Positions 21,961 through 33,870 of a DNA stretch of 64,000 nucleotides are shown here, piece after piece. The position numbers were made by a program, and so were the translations under genes. Source of the DNA: Capsicum annuum (lineage: Eukaryota; Streptophyta; Magnoliopsida; Solanales; Solanaceae); the NCBI RefSeq assembly GCF_002878395.1, contig NC_061121.1:17783876-17847875 (forward strand). The letters are read 5' to 3'. Under the pieces are notes generated by a model, which was given only the letters and a program-made list of their open reading frames with translations, was not told where the DNA came from and did no database searches. Each line of letters opens with the position of its first letter. The stretch's first letter is position 1.

Positions 21961-23805
21961 GTGTAGCCATAACATACTCTATCAACCGATTCTTGTTTAC
22001 CATAATGTCCTTAAGATATTTTGCATATTTTAGAACACTCTATAGAATATCAATAAGAGGAAAATTTAGATGAACCTACATTAGAAGATCCAAGAACTTG
22101 TAACTGGCCTCCTCTTGATGCTTTCTTTACCTTTTATAGAAGGGTAAAGGTAAAGTATTCTTCTCCACTTGAATTTCATTACTTACAGCTTTTTCTTTGA
22201 TCTCTTTCTCCTCCTTATGATTAGAATCATCATCAGCGACCGTGGGACTGACCTGCTCAGGTGCCATCTTCTTTAACTGCAACCCATTCTTTATTATAAC
22301 TGCATTTACCTACTTTGGATTTGCCTCTATATTTCCAGGTAATCCTCCTTGAGGCCTTGTATTTTGTGCTCCAGCAATCTGACCAAGTTACAACTCCAAA
22401 TTCCTAGTGAACAACTAATGACTTTATAGACCTGCTGCAAATTGTGCTTGATTTGCCAAAAGATGCTTTTTTATCTCCCCCATAATAGTCTGAGTATTAG
22501 TTTGATTATTTTGAAAATTTCATTAATTCTATTGCACTGGCCCCTTGTAATGATTATTACTCTGTGTCTAATTACTACCCATGAGAAAATGGGATAATTT
22601 CTCCAGTTGGGATTATATGTGTTCCCGAAGTTCTATTGCCCTAGACAATTTGCATTCCCTATATAGTTCATAGAATCTAGATTAATAGTACAATCATCTG
22701 CTGCGTGTTCACTACTCTCGCAAACCTCACACCAAGAATTTACTTGTTAGACTATATTAGCTATAGCTGCCTGTGGAAACCCCAACTTCATGTTGTTCAA
22801 TTGAGTAAGGATTTGATTTTTGCATTGATGCAAGTTAGGATGATAATACTGTGAAATGATCTACCTCTAACACGCCAACAACTTTTTTAAAGCACTCCTC
22901 AAATTCGTATGCTGTTCAGGATTCCCTTGTAAAATCAAATTCAGCAGTGTGTATAATTTATCATAAGTCTTCTCAAGAGCTTGACCACCTGTGTTATTTG
23001 ACTATGGTTCTTTTTCTTGAGCCGAGGGTCTTTCGGAAACAACTTCTCTACTTCTTTGGAGGTACTAGTATGGACTGCGTTCATTCTACCCTCCTCAAAC
23101 CTCACGATGTGGGAATTTACTTTGTTTGTTATTATTGTTGTTGTTGAAGAGCTTGCCCACCTACTGCTGAATCTAAGAAAATCTTGGTATTTGGCTCAAG
23201 TACCTCAATAAAAGTATGCACAAGGACATCATTCTACTGATGATGGTGAGGGAAATTTCTGAGCATACTTTTAAATCTATTCCAAGCTTGGTAGATATTC
23301 TCTCCCTCTTTTTTTGTGAAACTCAAAATCTTGCTTCTCAAGCATGTAGTCTTCCCATAGGGAAAGAATCAAATAAGGAACTATCGAGAGAGATCTTCCT
23401 AAGAACTGATGGAGAGTGGTGGTTCACTATATAACCACCTCTTTACTTCCCCAATTTGAGAAAAAGAGAAGATTGTCAATCTGAAATAATCACTATTCAC
23501 CCCTTTAGGAATGTAAGTATCACTTATTTCAAAGAAAATCTGTATGTACTGCTGTGGATCTTCATGTGAAAGACCAGAGAATTGCCCTGCTAAATTCAGC
23601 AATTGCACCATACTCTGCTTCAATTCTAATAGACCACTCGGATTAAGCTTGTAAATACTGTTAATATCATGGTTCATGAGTAGGATTGCCATCTCACAAA
23701 TAGTTCTACTAGTTGGTGGAGAAGGAATAATGGGGATAACTAAAGCTGGGACATTTCAAATATTTGGATCGATAAGATCGTTAGGACCAATTGGATAAGC
23801 CATTT
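21961..23805 (-). pseudogene. gag: A1 gag
   Basis: The start is likely near 23802 (MAYPIGPNDLIDPN). The capsid core at 23399-23692 includes LKQSMVQLLNLAGQFSGLS and EDPQQYIQIFFEISDTYIP, closely resembling N1 gag. A CCHC knuckle, CEVCESSEHAADDC (about 22690-22740), is intact. The C-terminal part leads into the protease through an acidic/lysine-rich region (about 22180-22260). The middle (22750-23390) is broken by stops and frame changes. The gag-protease order fits an Athila-like polyprotein. Confidence 0.78.
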
Positions 23806-23949
23806 GAACCTGTTGAATGGGATATTAAGCTCTTCATCTTTGTTGAAATATCAGTTCTGGTTCTGCAAAAGGCTCTACCAACTCTTTGTCTCTCGCCAGT
23901 CCTGTAGTTGGCTAATCCTGCAAAAATTCAGCCACTAAGATCAAGTCGT
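23806..23949 (-). other. A1 leader remnant and deletion junction
   Basis: About 145 bases upstream of gag remain. Neither a primer-binding site nor an LTR is present. The break at about 23949 joins this leader to the middle of O's RT (the codons before PVLF). Confidence 0.65.
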
Positions 23950-25260
23950 TAAGACACCGGTGTTATTTTTGCATAGGAAAGATGGATCATTAAGAATGTG
24001 TATTGAATATCGACAACTGAATAAGGTGACTATTCAGAGCAAATATCCTCTTATGAGAATTGATGACTTATTTAATCAGTTGCAAGGCGCCAAATATTTT
24101 TTAAAGATTGATTTGAGGTCAGGTTACCACCAAGTGAGGATCAAAGAGAAGGATATACCCAAGATAGCTTTTTGAACCTGGTACTTTCATTACAATTTTT
24201 TAGTCATGTCCTTTGGGCTAACTAATGCACCCACAACTTTTATGGATTTGATGAATAGGGTGTTCAAGCCATTTTTAGATGTGTTTGTGATAGTTTTTAT
24301 AGATGATATTATGGTTTATTCTAGATATAAAGAGGACCATGCTATTCATTGATGACAGTTGTTATAGATTCTTCGTGATCGTAAGTTATATGCAAAGTTC
24401 CCTAAATGTAAGTTTTGGTTAAAATTTGTTGCATTCTTGGGTCATATTGTATCTAATGAAGGAATAGAGATTGATACTCAAAAGATAGAAGCTGTGAAGA
24501 ATTGGCCAAGACCTACAATGCCTATAGAGATTTATTCTTTCCTCTATTTGGCAGGGTATTATAGAAGGTTTATTGAACTATTTTCTTCAATTTCTGCACC
24601 TTTAAAAAGCTAACACACAAAGCATCCAAGTTCTAGTGGAATGATGCATGTGAATAGAGTTTTAAAGATTTGAAGAATAAGTTGACTTCTACTCCCATAT
24701 TAGTACTTCTAGAAGGCACCAAAGGGTACGTTGTGTATTGTGGTGCTTTAATAATTGGTTTAGGATGTGTATTGATACAGCATGGTAAAGTAATAGCATA
24801 TGCCTCCGAAAAATTGTGACCACATGATAAAAAGCATCCTACATATGATGTCGAGCTAGAAATAGTTATATTTGCTTTAAAGATATGGTGCCACTACTTT
24901 TATGGGATTCATGTTTAAATATATATTGACCATAAGAGTTTGCAATTAGCCAAAATGATCTAAATTTAAGGCAGCGAAGATGGCTTAAACTATTAAAAGA
25001 CTATGGTGTTGATATCTTGTATCATCTGGGGAAAGCCAATATGTCAGCTAATGCATTGAGTCATAAGGATATGGTATACGCTTATGTGAAGTCTATGAAA
25101 AAACAAGGGATGGCTAAAGATTTACACCAACTAGCTAATTTGGGGGTTCGCCTTCTTGAAACTCCAAATAAGGGGCTTATTGTACATAATGCGATAGAAT
25201 ATTCATTAGTAGCTGAAGTGAAAGAGAAGCAGTATGCATAACCGATTCTATTATAGCTTA
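23950..25260 (+). pseudogene. O reverse transcriptase and RNase H
   Basis: The RT fingers and palm read [20 protein letters not shown], then [20 protein letters not shown] and [20 protein letters not shown]. The palm continues as [27 protein letters not shown], and the intact catalytic box [12 protein letters not shown] (about 24285-24320). A stop at 24174 and others at 24350 and 24612 break the frame. RNase H and the tether (about 24600-25000) are shifted between frames. The tether end is open at 25017-25241 (YHLGKANMSANALSHKD). Order and motifs match Tekay/Del chromoviruses. The RT N-terminus and the whole protease are missing at the A1 junction. Confidence 0.85.
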
Positions 25261-25289
25261 AGGAGGATGTATAATGTGGTATGGCCAAG

Positions 25290-26440
25290 TAATTTAAGCT
25301 TACATAAGAGTGAGATCTTTGATTCCAAAATAGATTTTGTGTGCCTAATGTAGATGGTCTAAGAGAAAGAATTATGATAGAGGCATATCATTCAAGGTAT
25401 TCTATCCACCTGGGGTCAGCTAAAATATATCAGGATTTGAAAAAAATATACTGGTAGAGTAACATGAAGAAGAACATTGCACAATTTGTAGCCAAATGTC
25501 CAAATTGTCAAAGAGTTAAAGTAGAGCACCAAAAGCCCATGGGTTATATGCATTGTATATATCGTCCAATCTGGAAGTGGAATATGATCAACACGGATTT
25601 TGTCACTAGTTTGCTTCATACATCTCAAAAGTTTGATTCCATATGGGTGATAATTGATAGGCATACTAAATCAACATACTTCCTATTAGTTAGAGCTACT
25701 TATACAGTTGAAGAGTATGCAAAATTATATATCAAAGATATAGTTCAGCTACACGAAGTACCAATATCCATTATATCAAATAGGGGTGCTCAATTTACTG
25801 TAAATATTTGGAAATCTTTTCAGAGAAATTTACGAACACATGTGAATTTAAGTACAATGTTTCACCCTCAGACAAATGGACAAGAAGAATGTATCATTCA
25901 AATACTTGAAGATATGCCACGAGCTTGTGTATTGGACTTTAAAGGAAGTTGGAATGATCATTTACCTCTCATCGAGTTTAACTACAAGAATAGCAATCAT
26001 TCAAGTATCAAAATATCACCATATGAAGCCTTGTATGAGAGGAAGTGTAGATCACCAATTGAATGGTTTGAAGTGGGTGAAACTACTTTGTTCGGTCCAA
26101 ATCTTGTTCATAAAGCTATGTAAAAGGTTTATATGATTCATCAATGACTGAATACAACTAAAAGTAGACACAAATCAAATACAAATATCAGAAAAAGGAG
26201 GCTAGAGTTTGCTATCGATGGTTGGCTATTTTTGAAGGTATCATTAATAAAATGGGTAATGAGATTTGGTAAGACAGAAAAACTAAATCCATGTTATATA
26301 GGACTATATAATATTATTCAAAGGTTTGGCCAAGTCACATATGAATTAGATCTAGCCCAAGAGCTCTTAATGGTCCACCTAGTGTTTCATGTCTTAATGC
26401 TTTGAAAGTGCATCAAAGATCTATCTCATATCACTTTCAC
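25290..26440 (+). pseudogene. O integrase
   Basis: The zinc-binding HHCC region (about 25380-25510) ends in AKCPNCQRVKVEHQKP. The 219-codon open run 25464-26123 covers the core. It has the first catalytic Asp in MINTDFV. The second is lost: ISNRGAQF, where relatives have SDRGAQF. The Glu is in HPQTNGQEECIIQ. The run then reads YEALYERKCRSPIEWFEVGE. A stop at 26121 and shifts follow before the C-terminal VFHVLML region. A single Asp-to-Asn change alone would abolish strand transfer. Confidence 0.87.
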
Positions 26441-26461
26441 TGAAGATGTGTAAGTTATGGA

Positions 26462-26640
26462 AGATCTCACCTATAAAGAAATACCTATTTATATTCTAGA
26501 CCGACAAGTTAAGAAGTTAGGAAATAAAGAAATAGCTTCTGTAAAAGTGCTTTGGAGAAACCAACAAGTAGAAGAGATCACATGGGAAGCAGATGAAGCG
26601 ATGAAATAAAAGTAACCCCATTTATTTGAATATAAAGAGA
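26462..26640 (+). pseudogene. O chromodomain
   Basis: After integrase, LTYKEIPIYILDRQVKKLGN then KEIASVKVLWRNQQVEEITW and EADEAMK read in one frame, with stops near the end before PHLFEYK. This is the C-terminal chromodomain of plant chromoviruses, which steers integration to modified histones. It places O in the Tekay/Del group. Confidence 0.8.
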
Positions 26641-26762
26641 AAGTCCAAGATTTTGAATTGGAGCAATAACAAGTAAGTATAATATATAAGTACTGTGTGA
26701 TAATAGAAATACTAAACTTAGGATTGAACTTGTTTTGGTTAGACAATTATGCTAATATTCCT

Positions 26763-27147
26763 AAGGTTATTTTGAATGTACTTGTTCTAATTATATGGAA
26801 ATTCATATAGCCTTGTATTATAGGTAACAAATGAGATTTATTATGCGAGTATTAATGGTGTAGATGGAAATTTCTAGATGCTTCTCATAAGTTTTAATAT
26901 GACACGACCAAGTTTATATTGATACAACTATTAAACTCGGGATCGTAAGTCGGTATTTGAATCTAAAGTTTAAAGTGACAAAGTATATACATGTTTTAAG
27001 TTAGATTAAAGGGATTAAGAACTAAAAATAAAGTATACTGTAGAGGTCCTTGCTTGACCTAATTAAGCTACTAGGTGGATCACCCACTTGAGCTATTTGG
27101 ACCAAGTTAATAGGATCAAGGATATGGATCAGATTTGGGCCTATATT
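26763..27147 (+). repeat. O decayed polypurine tract and start of 3' LTR
   Basis: TATTCCTAAGGTTATTTTG (from about 26756) resembles the TGTTCCTAAGGGGGAGATA before B's 3' LTR, so the LTR probably starts near TGTACTTGTT (26777). It runs to 27147, where C's LTR begins. No overlap with 1-671 is available to confirm it. An alternative start is TGACACGACC at 26900. Confidence 0.4.
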
Positions 27148-29594
27148 TATAATACCCTATATTTACTTAGCTTGATTTAACTCTTATTCCATGAGTTATC
27201 CAATATAAAATTTTGAATACTCAGCATTTTTCTATTTAGATCCAACCATTGCGTAGGAATTCAACCAGCTTTCCAACGATTTAAAATTCGCTCAAATCTG
27301 ATACCCAGGTGAAGATTTATAGCCAATTTAGTATTATAGTTTTCCAAATTGCATGTCAGTATGTCACAGAGGCCACAAAAATGACAATTGTCCATTTCCA
27401 ATGTTGCTCCGTGATATTAGTGCGTCATGCCATAGACCCAATTTATAATTTTCCTTTTTCAGTGTTCCAATGTGATGTCACCACATCGCGGTGAACTTAC
27501 TAGTTGTATCCTATGTGGAAATGCGATACCATCGTATCGCACCACCAGCCCCATTTAAGATTGTCAGTTTCTAGTGACACGACGCGATAGCGCCGCGTCG
27601 CGCCAGGTACCCAAATCGGGAATTTTTTAGTTATGATTTTAAATCATTCCCAGAGGTAATTAGGTATTTTTCCATGACCCAAGTAAGCCTTTAACATGTA
27701 AATTACCCCTAATTAACCTAGTTATATCATTATTATTCAAATTCAACCAAAAATCAAAGCATTCTCTCTCAAAGGGCTAAACCTATCTTCAAGAATCAAG
27801 GTCAGTCTCAAGAATTTCTTCAAGAACTTCAAGGAATAGTATATCCAAGGTATATTAGGTGTTATTCTATGGGTTTCTTTCACCCATAGAGTCCAAGAAT
27901 CATTTTTTTAAAAACTACAAGTTTATGGAATTGTGAATTCCTATGTGTGAAATTTAGTGTATGCATGTCTATGATGTTAATTGGGTTTTAATCCATGATT
28001 ATTATAAGATTCATTAAATTAGACTATTATTTTATGGGAAATTATATGAATTGCATGCTAAACCCATGAAATTGCAAGTTTGGGCATTGTAGTTACTATG
28101 TTTATATGTTATCCATGATTATGTGCATTAAGTTGTGCACCCCTAGTGTTTGATGGAATGTCCATATGAATAAATTGATGAAATCATGACATGTTAGTAT
28201 ATGTACAAGCTTATACCCTGCATGTGTTTGATAAAATGTCTCTATAGATGAATTATGAACAAGTGAACATTGTTATACCTTGCAAGATTATGTTATGCTT
28301 TACTTTTTATGCTATCGAGTCCTAGGGGTATTTACTACCCAATAATTTAGCTGTTTACCTAGAGCTAGTGTTAGTTATAGAATAGTATCAATCATGTCAT
28401 GATCAGTAGAATTCATTCAATTCCAGAACTCAGTAGAACTCAGTCAGTTACAAAACTCAGAAAAATGCAGTAAACTCAGTGTTAATCCAGTCTTGTTTAG
28501 TATAATAGTTTAGTGTCTTTCAGTTGGGTGTAGGATTCAACACTAAGTGAACCCAAGGATGAGGGATCACCTTCTAGTATAAGGTGTGATCCTTAGAAGT
28601 AATCCTTACATTCTAGAACTACGTAGCCAGTGTAGGTTGAGACATCAAACCTGCCAGTTGAGGGCTGATGAGGTGTTTTAACTTGTGAGATGAGGGTTCC
28701 ACCATTCTGATTAGAGTACCTACCAGATGAGGGTATCTATTCAGTTGTCTTTACCCGTGGAATAATACTAACACTCTTTCAATTAGGGTTACAGATTGGA
28801 CTCCAACTTAGTTATTTTATCTTACTTGGTGCTTATCGATTAGATGATTACCTTTCACAGTTCCAGTCTCAGTCTTCAGAATAAAATTTTGTTTAGTTTT
28901 TTAGAATTAAGACTATTAGTACAGGCAATCAGTATCAGTAACTCAATTATCAGTAACTAAGATATCAGTTACTCAGTTATCAAAACTCAGTACTTAGCTT
29001 CACAAAACCTCAGTTATAGTATACATTCGCATATATGCATAGTATTGCGTACTCAGTATTTATAGCATTATTAGTTATTTAGTCAGTTATTGTTCATACA
29101 TATGAAACCCTGCATTCAACCTTACCTCATATAGCATACCAGTATATTCCATATACTGATGCATACTCTTTATTTGCACTTGATGTCTTATATCATAGGT
29201 TCGGAAGCTCAGGTTCCCGATCATGTATAGACAGATTCAGATTCAGCCAGCAGTAGCAGAGTGAGTAGTGAGTCCTCATCTATTGAGGAAAATTTTTTAT
29301 TTTAGTATTTTATTAGTTAGAGTTAGTTAGGGGTTGTCCCATCAACTCTACTTTTAGATAGTTCAAATTAGATGCTTGTAAGATAGTATTCAGTTTCAAA
29401 GATTATTATTACAGTTTGATATTCTTTATTAGTATTTTTGATATATGAACCTTATGGGATTTCATCCTATTTTTTGCATTTATTATAGTATATTTATTCA
29501 GTGCTCATTATAGATATCAGTTATGGGTTAGCTTGTGGTATTTCGGGGTCATAAGCATCATGTAGCATTCGAGGTATAGACTAGGGGTGTTACA
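27148..29594 (+). repeat. C 5' LTR
   Basis: It aligns with 50655-53111 throughout; the terminal TG is mutated to TA. It ends GGGTGTTACA before the primer site. It holds GC-rich palindromes TGCGATAC-CATC-GTATCGCA (27522-27541) and CGACGCG-ATAGCGC-CGCGTCG (27580-27600), a GTATAT-hairpin pair (27851-27890), CAGT-rich tracts (about 28400-29000) and TGAGGG boxes (28658-28731). Confidence 0.88.
27866..27890 (+). promoter_or_regulatory. Hairpin after GTATAT in C 5' LTR
   Basis: TCTATGGGT and ACCCATAGA form a 9-bp perfect stem with loop TTCTTTC. The 3' LTR keeps the same stem at 51369-51393 with loop TTCTTCC. It is in the same LTR position as the B-family hairpins but has different paired bases. Confidence 0.7.
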
Positions 29595-29616
29595 AACTTC
29601 ATATTTGAACCTAAGG
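29595..29616 (+). promoter_or_regulatory. C primer-binding site, decayed
   Basis: AACTTCATATTTGAACCTAAGG aligns with B's AACTTGGCATCAGAGCCTAAGG at 39773, an initiator-Met-type primer site. Its core is now mutated at several positions. Confidence 0.65.
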
Positions 29617-29816
29617 TTTAACAGAGTCCTAGGAACTCTGAAATCTGCATCAAGTAGAGTCTTGTGCATGGGTGTGTAGCGTGCCACACTAATGTGCAAG
29701 AGTATATGATATGTTTTAGGAAAAGTTTCTCTTTTTTCAGTATTCATGTCGTACGAGTGAGTAAGAGCTTAAGTTAAATTCTCAGTATAATCCATTTCTT
29801 TCTTTCGTTATAGAAC

Positions 29817-30083
29817 ATGCCTCCTAAAAAGACTAACAAAACAAGAACCAAAAATTAGTCAACACCTTAGCCCGTTTAGGCAGATCTCCTGGACGAGCAT
29901 GTTTATTAAGAAGAATTCAGAGCGCGTTCACTACTTTAGACAATTCTGTAGCAACTCAAAATGAATGGCCAGCTATATTCAGGCCAACCTAGTGGCCAAT
30001 ATACTGCATCCAGGATTCAGGACTTCACTCGAATAAATCCTCCCTTATTATCAGGATCTAATCCATAAGAGTATCCACAGGAG
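29817..30083 (+). pseudogene. gag: C gag, N-terminal part
   Basis: It begins ATGCCTCCTAAAAAG (MPPKKTNKTRTKN) after a 220-base leader, then DLLDEHVY and later SRIQDFTRINPPLLSGSNP in the capsid N-terminal region. B gag (from 39995) is a close relative with the same opening. Stops after TKN and elsewhere inactivate it. B's LTR enters at 30084, after AGGAG, and the frame resumes at 45985. Confidence 0.82.
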
Positions 30084-30961
30084 TGTAAGACCCCACAAAA
30101 TCTTACATTTCAATTCATCTCGTTTAGCTCCTAGAAGTTCTTTAAAAGATCCAAAACTTAGAAAATTTTTGAGAAGCGTTCAACACTTAGTATCATTTTA
30201 AGCCTCCGAACTTTGGGGAATTATTTGACGACCTTCCCGACATCCATTTTTTGATTTTCAAGTTGCTTTGCAATGGGGCAAGGTCGTAGTACATCCCGAA
30301 TAAGTTTCGGAATTTTTTTGATAGTATAAGGGCATGTTTGGATTGGAAAAACAGTGGCTCTCCGCGATAAGGGGGTGCCACCTAGCCTAGAGAACCGCTT
30401 TAAGCAACGCGCCGCCATGGCTAGAGTGGGGGAATAGCAAGGCCCCACCCTGAAACTCCGGTGGGTGCCCAGTTTTTAGCATTTCACCTCCGTGTTTTCA
30501 AGGGCAATTTGGTCAATTTCCCAACCCTATATAAGCGTAATAACACAAGATTTGGTCATAATTCATCCACATATACTCAATTTCTCTCAAAAACTCTCAA
30601 GAACAAGTCCTAGGGTTTTCTTAGAAGGTTCAATTACAAGGGAATTTATCATCGAATTTCAAGAATCTCTCGATCAATCTTTGTAGAATCACAAGATAAG
30701 GTATGTATTGTATTGATTCATGGACTTCTTTCGTCCACAAATCTTAAGAACCCTATTTTAAACTATATATCATGATATTAATGTTATGACTTAATTGTTG
30801 ATCATGTTTATGTGTTGAATAATTCCAAGATGGAATCTTTATGTGTCTCTATGAAAATAGGATGGCATGTTAGCTAAAATATATGAATTTTGGGTGGTTT
30901 GAATTGTTAAATTGATGAATATACCTATACCATAAAGTGCGCATGCAAGGTGTTCGATAAA
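30084..30961 (+). repeat. B 5' LTR, first part
   Basis: It starts TGTAAGACCCC and matches the first 870 or so bases of 43197-45984. It has a TATA box CTATATAAG (30528-30536), the best promoter candidate of this family, then AAGGTATGT (30688) and the hairpin at 30717-30741, whose stem has two mismatches. It stops at CGATAAA where D enters. Confidence 0.85.
30528..30536 (+). promoter_or_regulatory. B LTR TATA box
   Basis: CTATATAAG lies about 445 bases into the LTR. The aligned sites in B1 (about 17723, CTAAATAAG) and the 3' LTR (about 43633, CATACATAAG) are degraded. Transcription would start roughly 30 bases downstream. Confidence 0.55.
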
Positions 30962-32536
30962 TGGTAACGCTCAAATTATACTCTTGAATGGGTGTAAGCG
31001 ATTGTTTTCAATATCAAACCCAACTAGGTTGGGGTTAAATCCCACAGGAAATAAGGTGTGAAGTCAAGTTGTTTGCGATTTAATTCATTGATAGTTTAAC
31101 GTTTCCTGGAATGGGGGTTTAAGTTTCACAAATAATTGTTCGTCACTTTAATTTCGATGTTTGTAACCAAGAGCTTATGAAATACTCAGAATTATATTTA
31201 CTAGGGCTTACAGTACATGACAAATGCTAAAGGTGACTCAAAGTTCTCATGGTGGTTAGGATAACAAGCTATATTTATCGATGATATGCTCAAATGTCTC
31301 TTGACCTATTTAAGCGTCTAATTTCCTAATCCTCTCGAACTTAGGGAATTTCTGTTCACTGTCCAGATTTTACCTCAAATTAACCAACCTTGTTACAACG
31401 CTGATTATTAAACGAAGTATTTTTGAGTCCCTGTTGATAATTCACTTCCTACTATATTTGATTTCTTTCTCAAGTAAATCAAAGCAGGTGTGTCTACTGT
31501 TTACAACCAACAGATGTTAATTAAAACTTCAGAATTATCAAGAGATCCTAACACCTATTAAATCTTGAGTATTTAGCACCTCATCGCGACCTAACCCTAG
31601 ATCCCATAATTTGGGTTAATGGAGTTTAGCCACTCATGATGCAAAGAACGAAACACATAATTGAATTCATAATTGAGAAGACTAACTTACAGAGATGAAT
31701 AATAACCAGTGAATCGTAGATTATATCACAAAGAAAAATCCCCCAACATAGTTGTGTTGCTCGAGTCCAAAAAGATAGAAAGAAAAATATCAAAAAATAT
31801 ATTCTCAAAAACTTAAAGTGTCGACTCTTTTCAGAATGATGATAATGATAGAAAACCCTAAAACAAAGCTTTAAATAGTTTACCCTAAATAAGGAAACCA
31901 AATAAAAGTTGCAGCTTTTTCTCGGAATAAACAACGACATTCGTGATAGCTTATCAGGAATCTGACGACTTATCACGGATGTCGTCAGCTCATCTTCTCT
32001 TTTAGCTCTTGCTATCTAAGGATGAAGATGACGATGACTTATCAGGATTTTGATGGCTTATCACCAATGTCGTCAAGACTTCTTCTCAGCTCCCATGTTC
32101 TGCCTAAGTCTGATGGTATCCTTGACGCCTTATGACCATCCTGACGCCTTATCATACATTGTCATCACAACTTCTCTTCAAATCCCATTCTCTGGTTAAG
32201 GATGATGGCATTCATGATGGCGTATCACACTTTTGACGTCCTATCACCAGATGTCATCACAGGCTTCAACTCATGCCAAATCTTTGGTTAAGTCTGACGA
32301 CAACTGTTATAGCCTATCACAAGGCTGACGACTTATCACAGATGTCATAAGTCACACTTCTTTTCAGATTTCTATAGATTTCAACTTCTTTACTTCCATT
32401 CTTGTTGGTTCTCTATCCCATCAGCTTAAACTATAAAATCATACATAAACCAATCAAAAATAATAAAAGTTGCTTAAGACTTCATAATTATTCTCAGTTA
32501 AAGGTCTTAAATGTGTTAGCAATTGCTCACACATCA
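30962..32536 (-). repeat. D 3' LTR (left copy)
   Basis: It begins TGGTAACGCTC and ends CACACATCA. It aligns with 38386-39354 over the shared length and, more loosely, with G's 59698-61207. A tandem array lies at 31926-32360. Confidence 0.85.
31926..32360. repeat. Tandem array in D LTR, unit about 100 bp
   Basis: About four units recur, each with paired TGACGNCTTATCAC and ATGTCGTCA-type phrases, followed by a CTTCTCTTCAGCTC spacer and CTGGTTAAGGATGA. The phrases are self-complementary in part (TGACG and CGTCA). G has a related array at 60690-61030. Confidence 0.7.
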
Positions 32537-32574
32537 ACACCATCAACTTAAAACAATTGCTTGTCCTCAAGCAA
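32537..32574 (-). promoter_or_regulatory. D polypurine tract and upstream hairpin
   Basis: The minus strand has AAGTTGATGGTGT next to the LTR, a 7-nt gap, then TTGCTTG-AGGA-CAAGCAA (32557-32574). The stem is 7 bp and perfect, and its bases differ from those of N1/A1/F at both sides of the pair. Confidence 0.7.
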
Positions 32575-33870
32575 CTCTGCCCAACTAAGAGAATACATAG
32601 CACATTTAGCAGCCAATTTTCCCTTTTAAGCTCCAAACGTAGTTACCACCTTCAAGGTCAATCCAATTAGAACCAGCTATGTATGCCATTGAAAAACAGT
32701 AATGTAACACAAATAACTCAAGAGATGGCATCAATCTTAGCCACAACAACCATTTATATACCAATGCTACACTTTCTAGACAAGCAAGCAGCTAGCAATG
32801 ATACCAGTGTGCCCTCAAAACAAAGAAATCCCCCTCCTCTCATATAAGCAACCAAAAATATAAATGTGGGGGTCATTAAAAGACTTACTCTCAAAATGAA
32901 GTTCCAATCAGTGTATGCTAAGTACCATAGTCTTGCCCTTATTTTCATTACCAAGACCTTTAGATAGGCTAGCTAGGATCACTATAGGACTTCCTTTAGG
33001 CTTATAATGTAGGCTGGGGCTGGTATGATATTAAAGGACATTTAGAGTGACTATGCCTCCTTAACACTACACTATCTGTTGGGGTTCACTTATCAACCTC
33101 CTTTTCATTTTCCCTTCTCTTGATCACACATATTTAAGTTGGGTGCCTCTTTTTTTTTTTACAATAACACCCAACTTTTATTCTTTTTCCTTTATTCTAC
33201 CCTTCTTCATACTCATCTTACACTATGCACCCCTATGATAGCCACCCTCAACTAAGGCTGTTTGCCTAGGTCAAGGTGCACAGTGTCCAAGGAGGACCAG
33301 AGCCAAAATAGGTTCATTATGGTATAAATGGGAAGGTGAAAGGTGTCATAAGCAAGAAACGACCAATTTAGGCTCAAAACAAAGATCAAGGGGTATTATG
33401 CACACAAGGAAGGCTATTTAGGCTACAAGTGGGTTAATCAACAAAACGGCCTACGATCCTTTCCTAACCCCTACCTTTTAACCATGGTAAGACTAACCAG
33501 GCAAGTTCTGGCTTTAGCATGCAAAGAAAATTAAGTAGTTGCTCACACACACATGGCATGTAAGTATATCACAGGCTACCCCTTATCTAGTTCATGCAGT
33601 TTCTCAGCAATGATCATCAAGCAGCTAAAACTAATGCCACAACAAGATTCACAATGGTCACAAGTAAATGTAATTCACAAAGTTTTGCAACCAAAACATT
33701 AGAGAGGTGTTCAAAAATTAATCAAAAATATGTGAACTACTTTTTGTACTTGTATTTCTCCTAGTTACCATAAAATATGATACAACAACAGACTACCTTA
33801 CACCCTCAACTTAAAATCAAAGAAAAACTAAACTAAGGGTTAGAGTATACTTGGAATGGAACAATCTTGG
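32575..33870 (-). other. D 3' noncoding domain
   Basis: No credible ORF is seen. It shares with A1 and F the block around GGACCAGAGCCAAAATAGGTT (about 33292) and AGGCAAGTTCTGG (about 33499). The TAGGAACTATTT block of N1, A1 and F is not evident. A run of 12 T occurs near 33150. Confidence 0.55.

Larger units (their letters stand above)
9607..23949 (-). mobile_element. A1: Athila-like element lacking its 5' LTR
   Basis: On the minus strand the order is leader, gag, protease, RT, RNase H, integrase, GRQP box, promoter with spliced leader, accessory ORF, 3' noncoding domain, polypurine tract and 3' LTR (9607-11143). Solo LTR B1 splits the RNase H/integrase junction. The right end stops at about 23949, against the middle of O's RT. 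No second LTR is found, and O's protease is missing at the same point, so one deletion probably took both. Accessory ORF and integrase type point to the Athila branch rather than Tat (inference). Confidence 0.85.
1..27147 (+). mobile_element. O: outer Tekay/Del-like Ty3/Gypsy element, fragmented
   Basis: This is the host element of the left half of the window. Its order is LTR end, initiator-Met-type primer site, gag, then (after two insertions and a deletion) RT, RNase H, integrase and chromodomain, then a decayed polypurine tract and the start of a 3' LTR cut by element C. The gag reading frame resumes exactly across N1, which shows that 1-1654 and 9182-9606 were one gene. The protease and the first part of RT are absent; they were probably lost in the same deletion that removed A1's 5' LTR at about 23949. 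Every domain carries stops or frameshifts. The 3' LTR boundary is the weakest part of the call. Confidence 0.8.

Noticed and set aside
25082..25664. Minus-strand ORFs at 25082-25288 and 25416-25664
   Set aside because: Shadows of O's RNase H tether and integrase.
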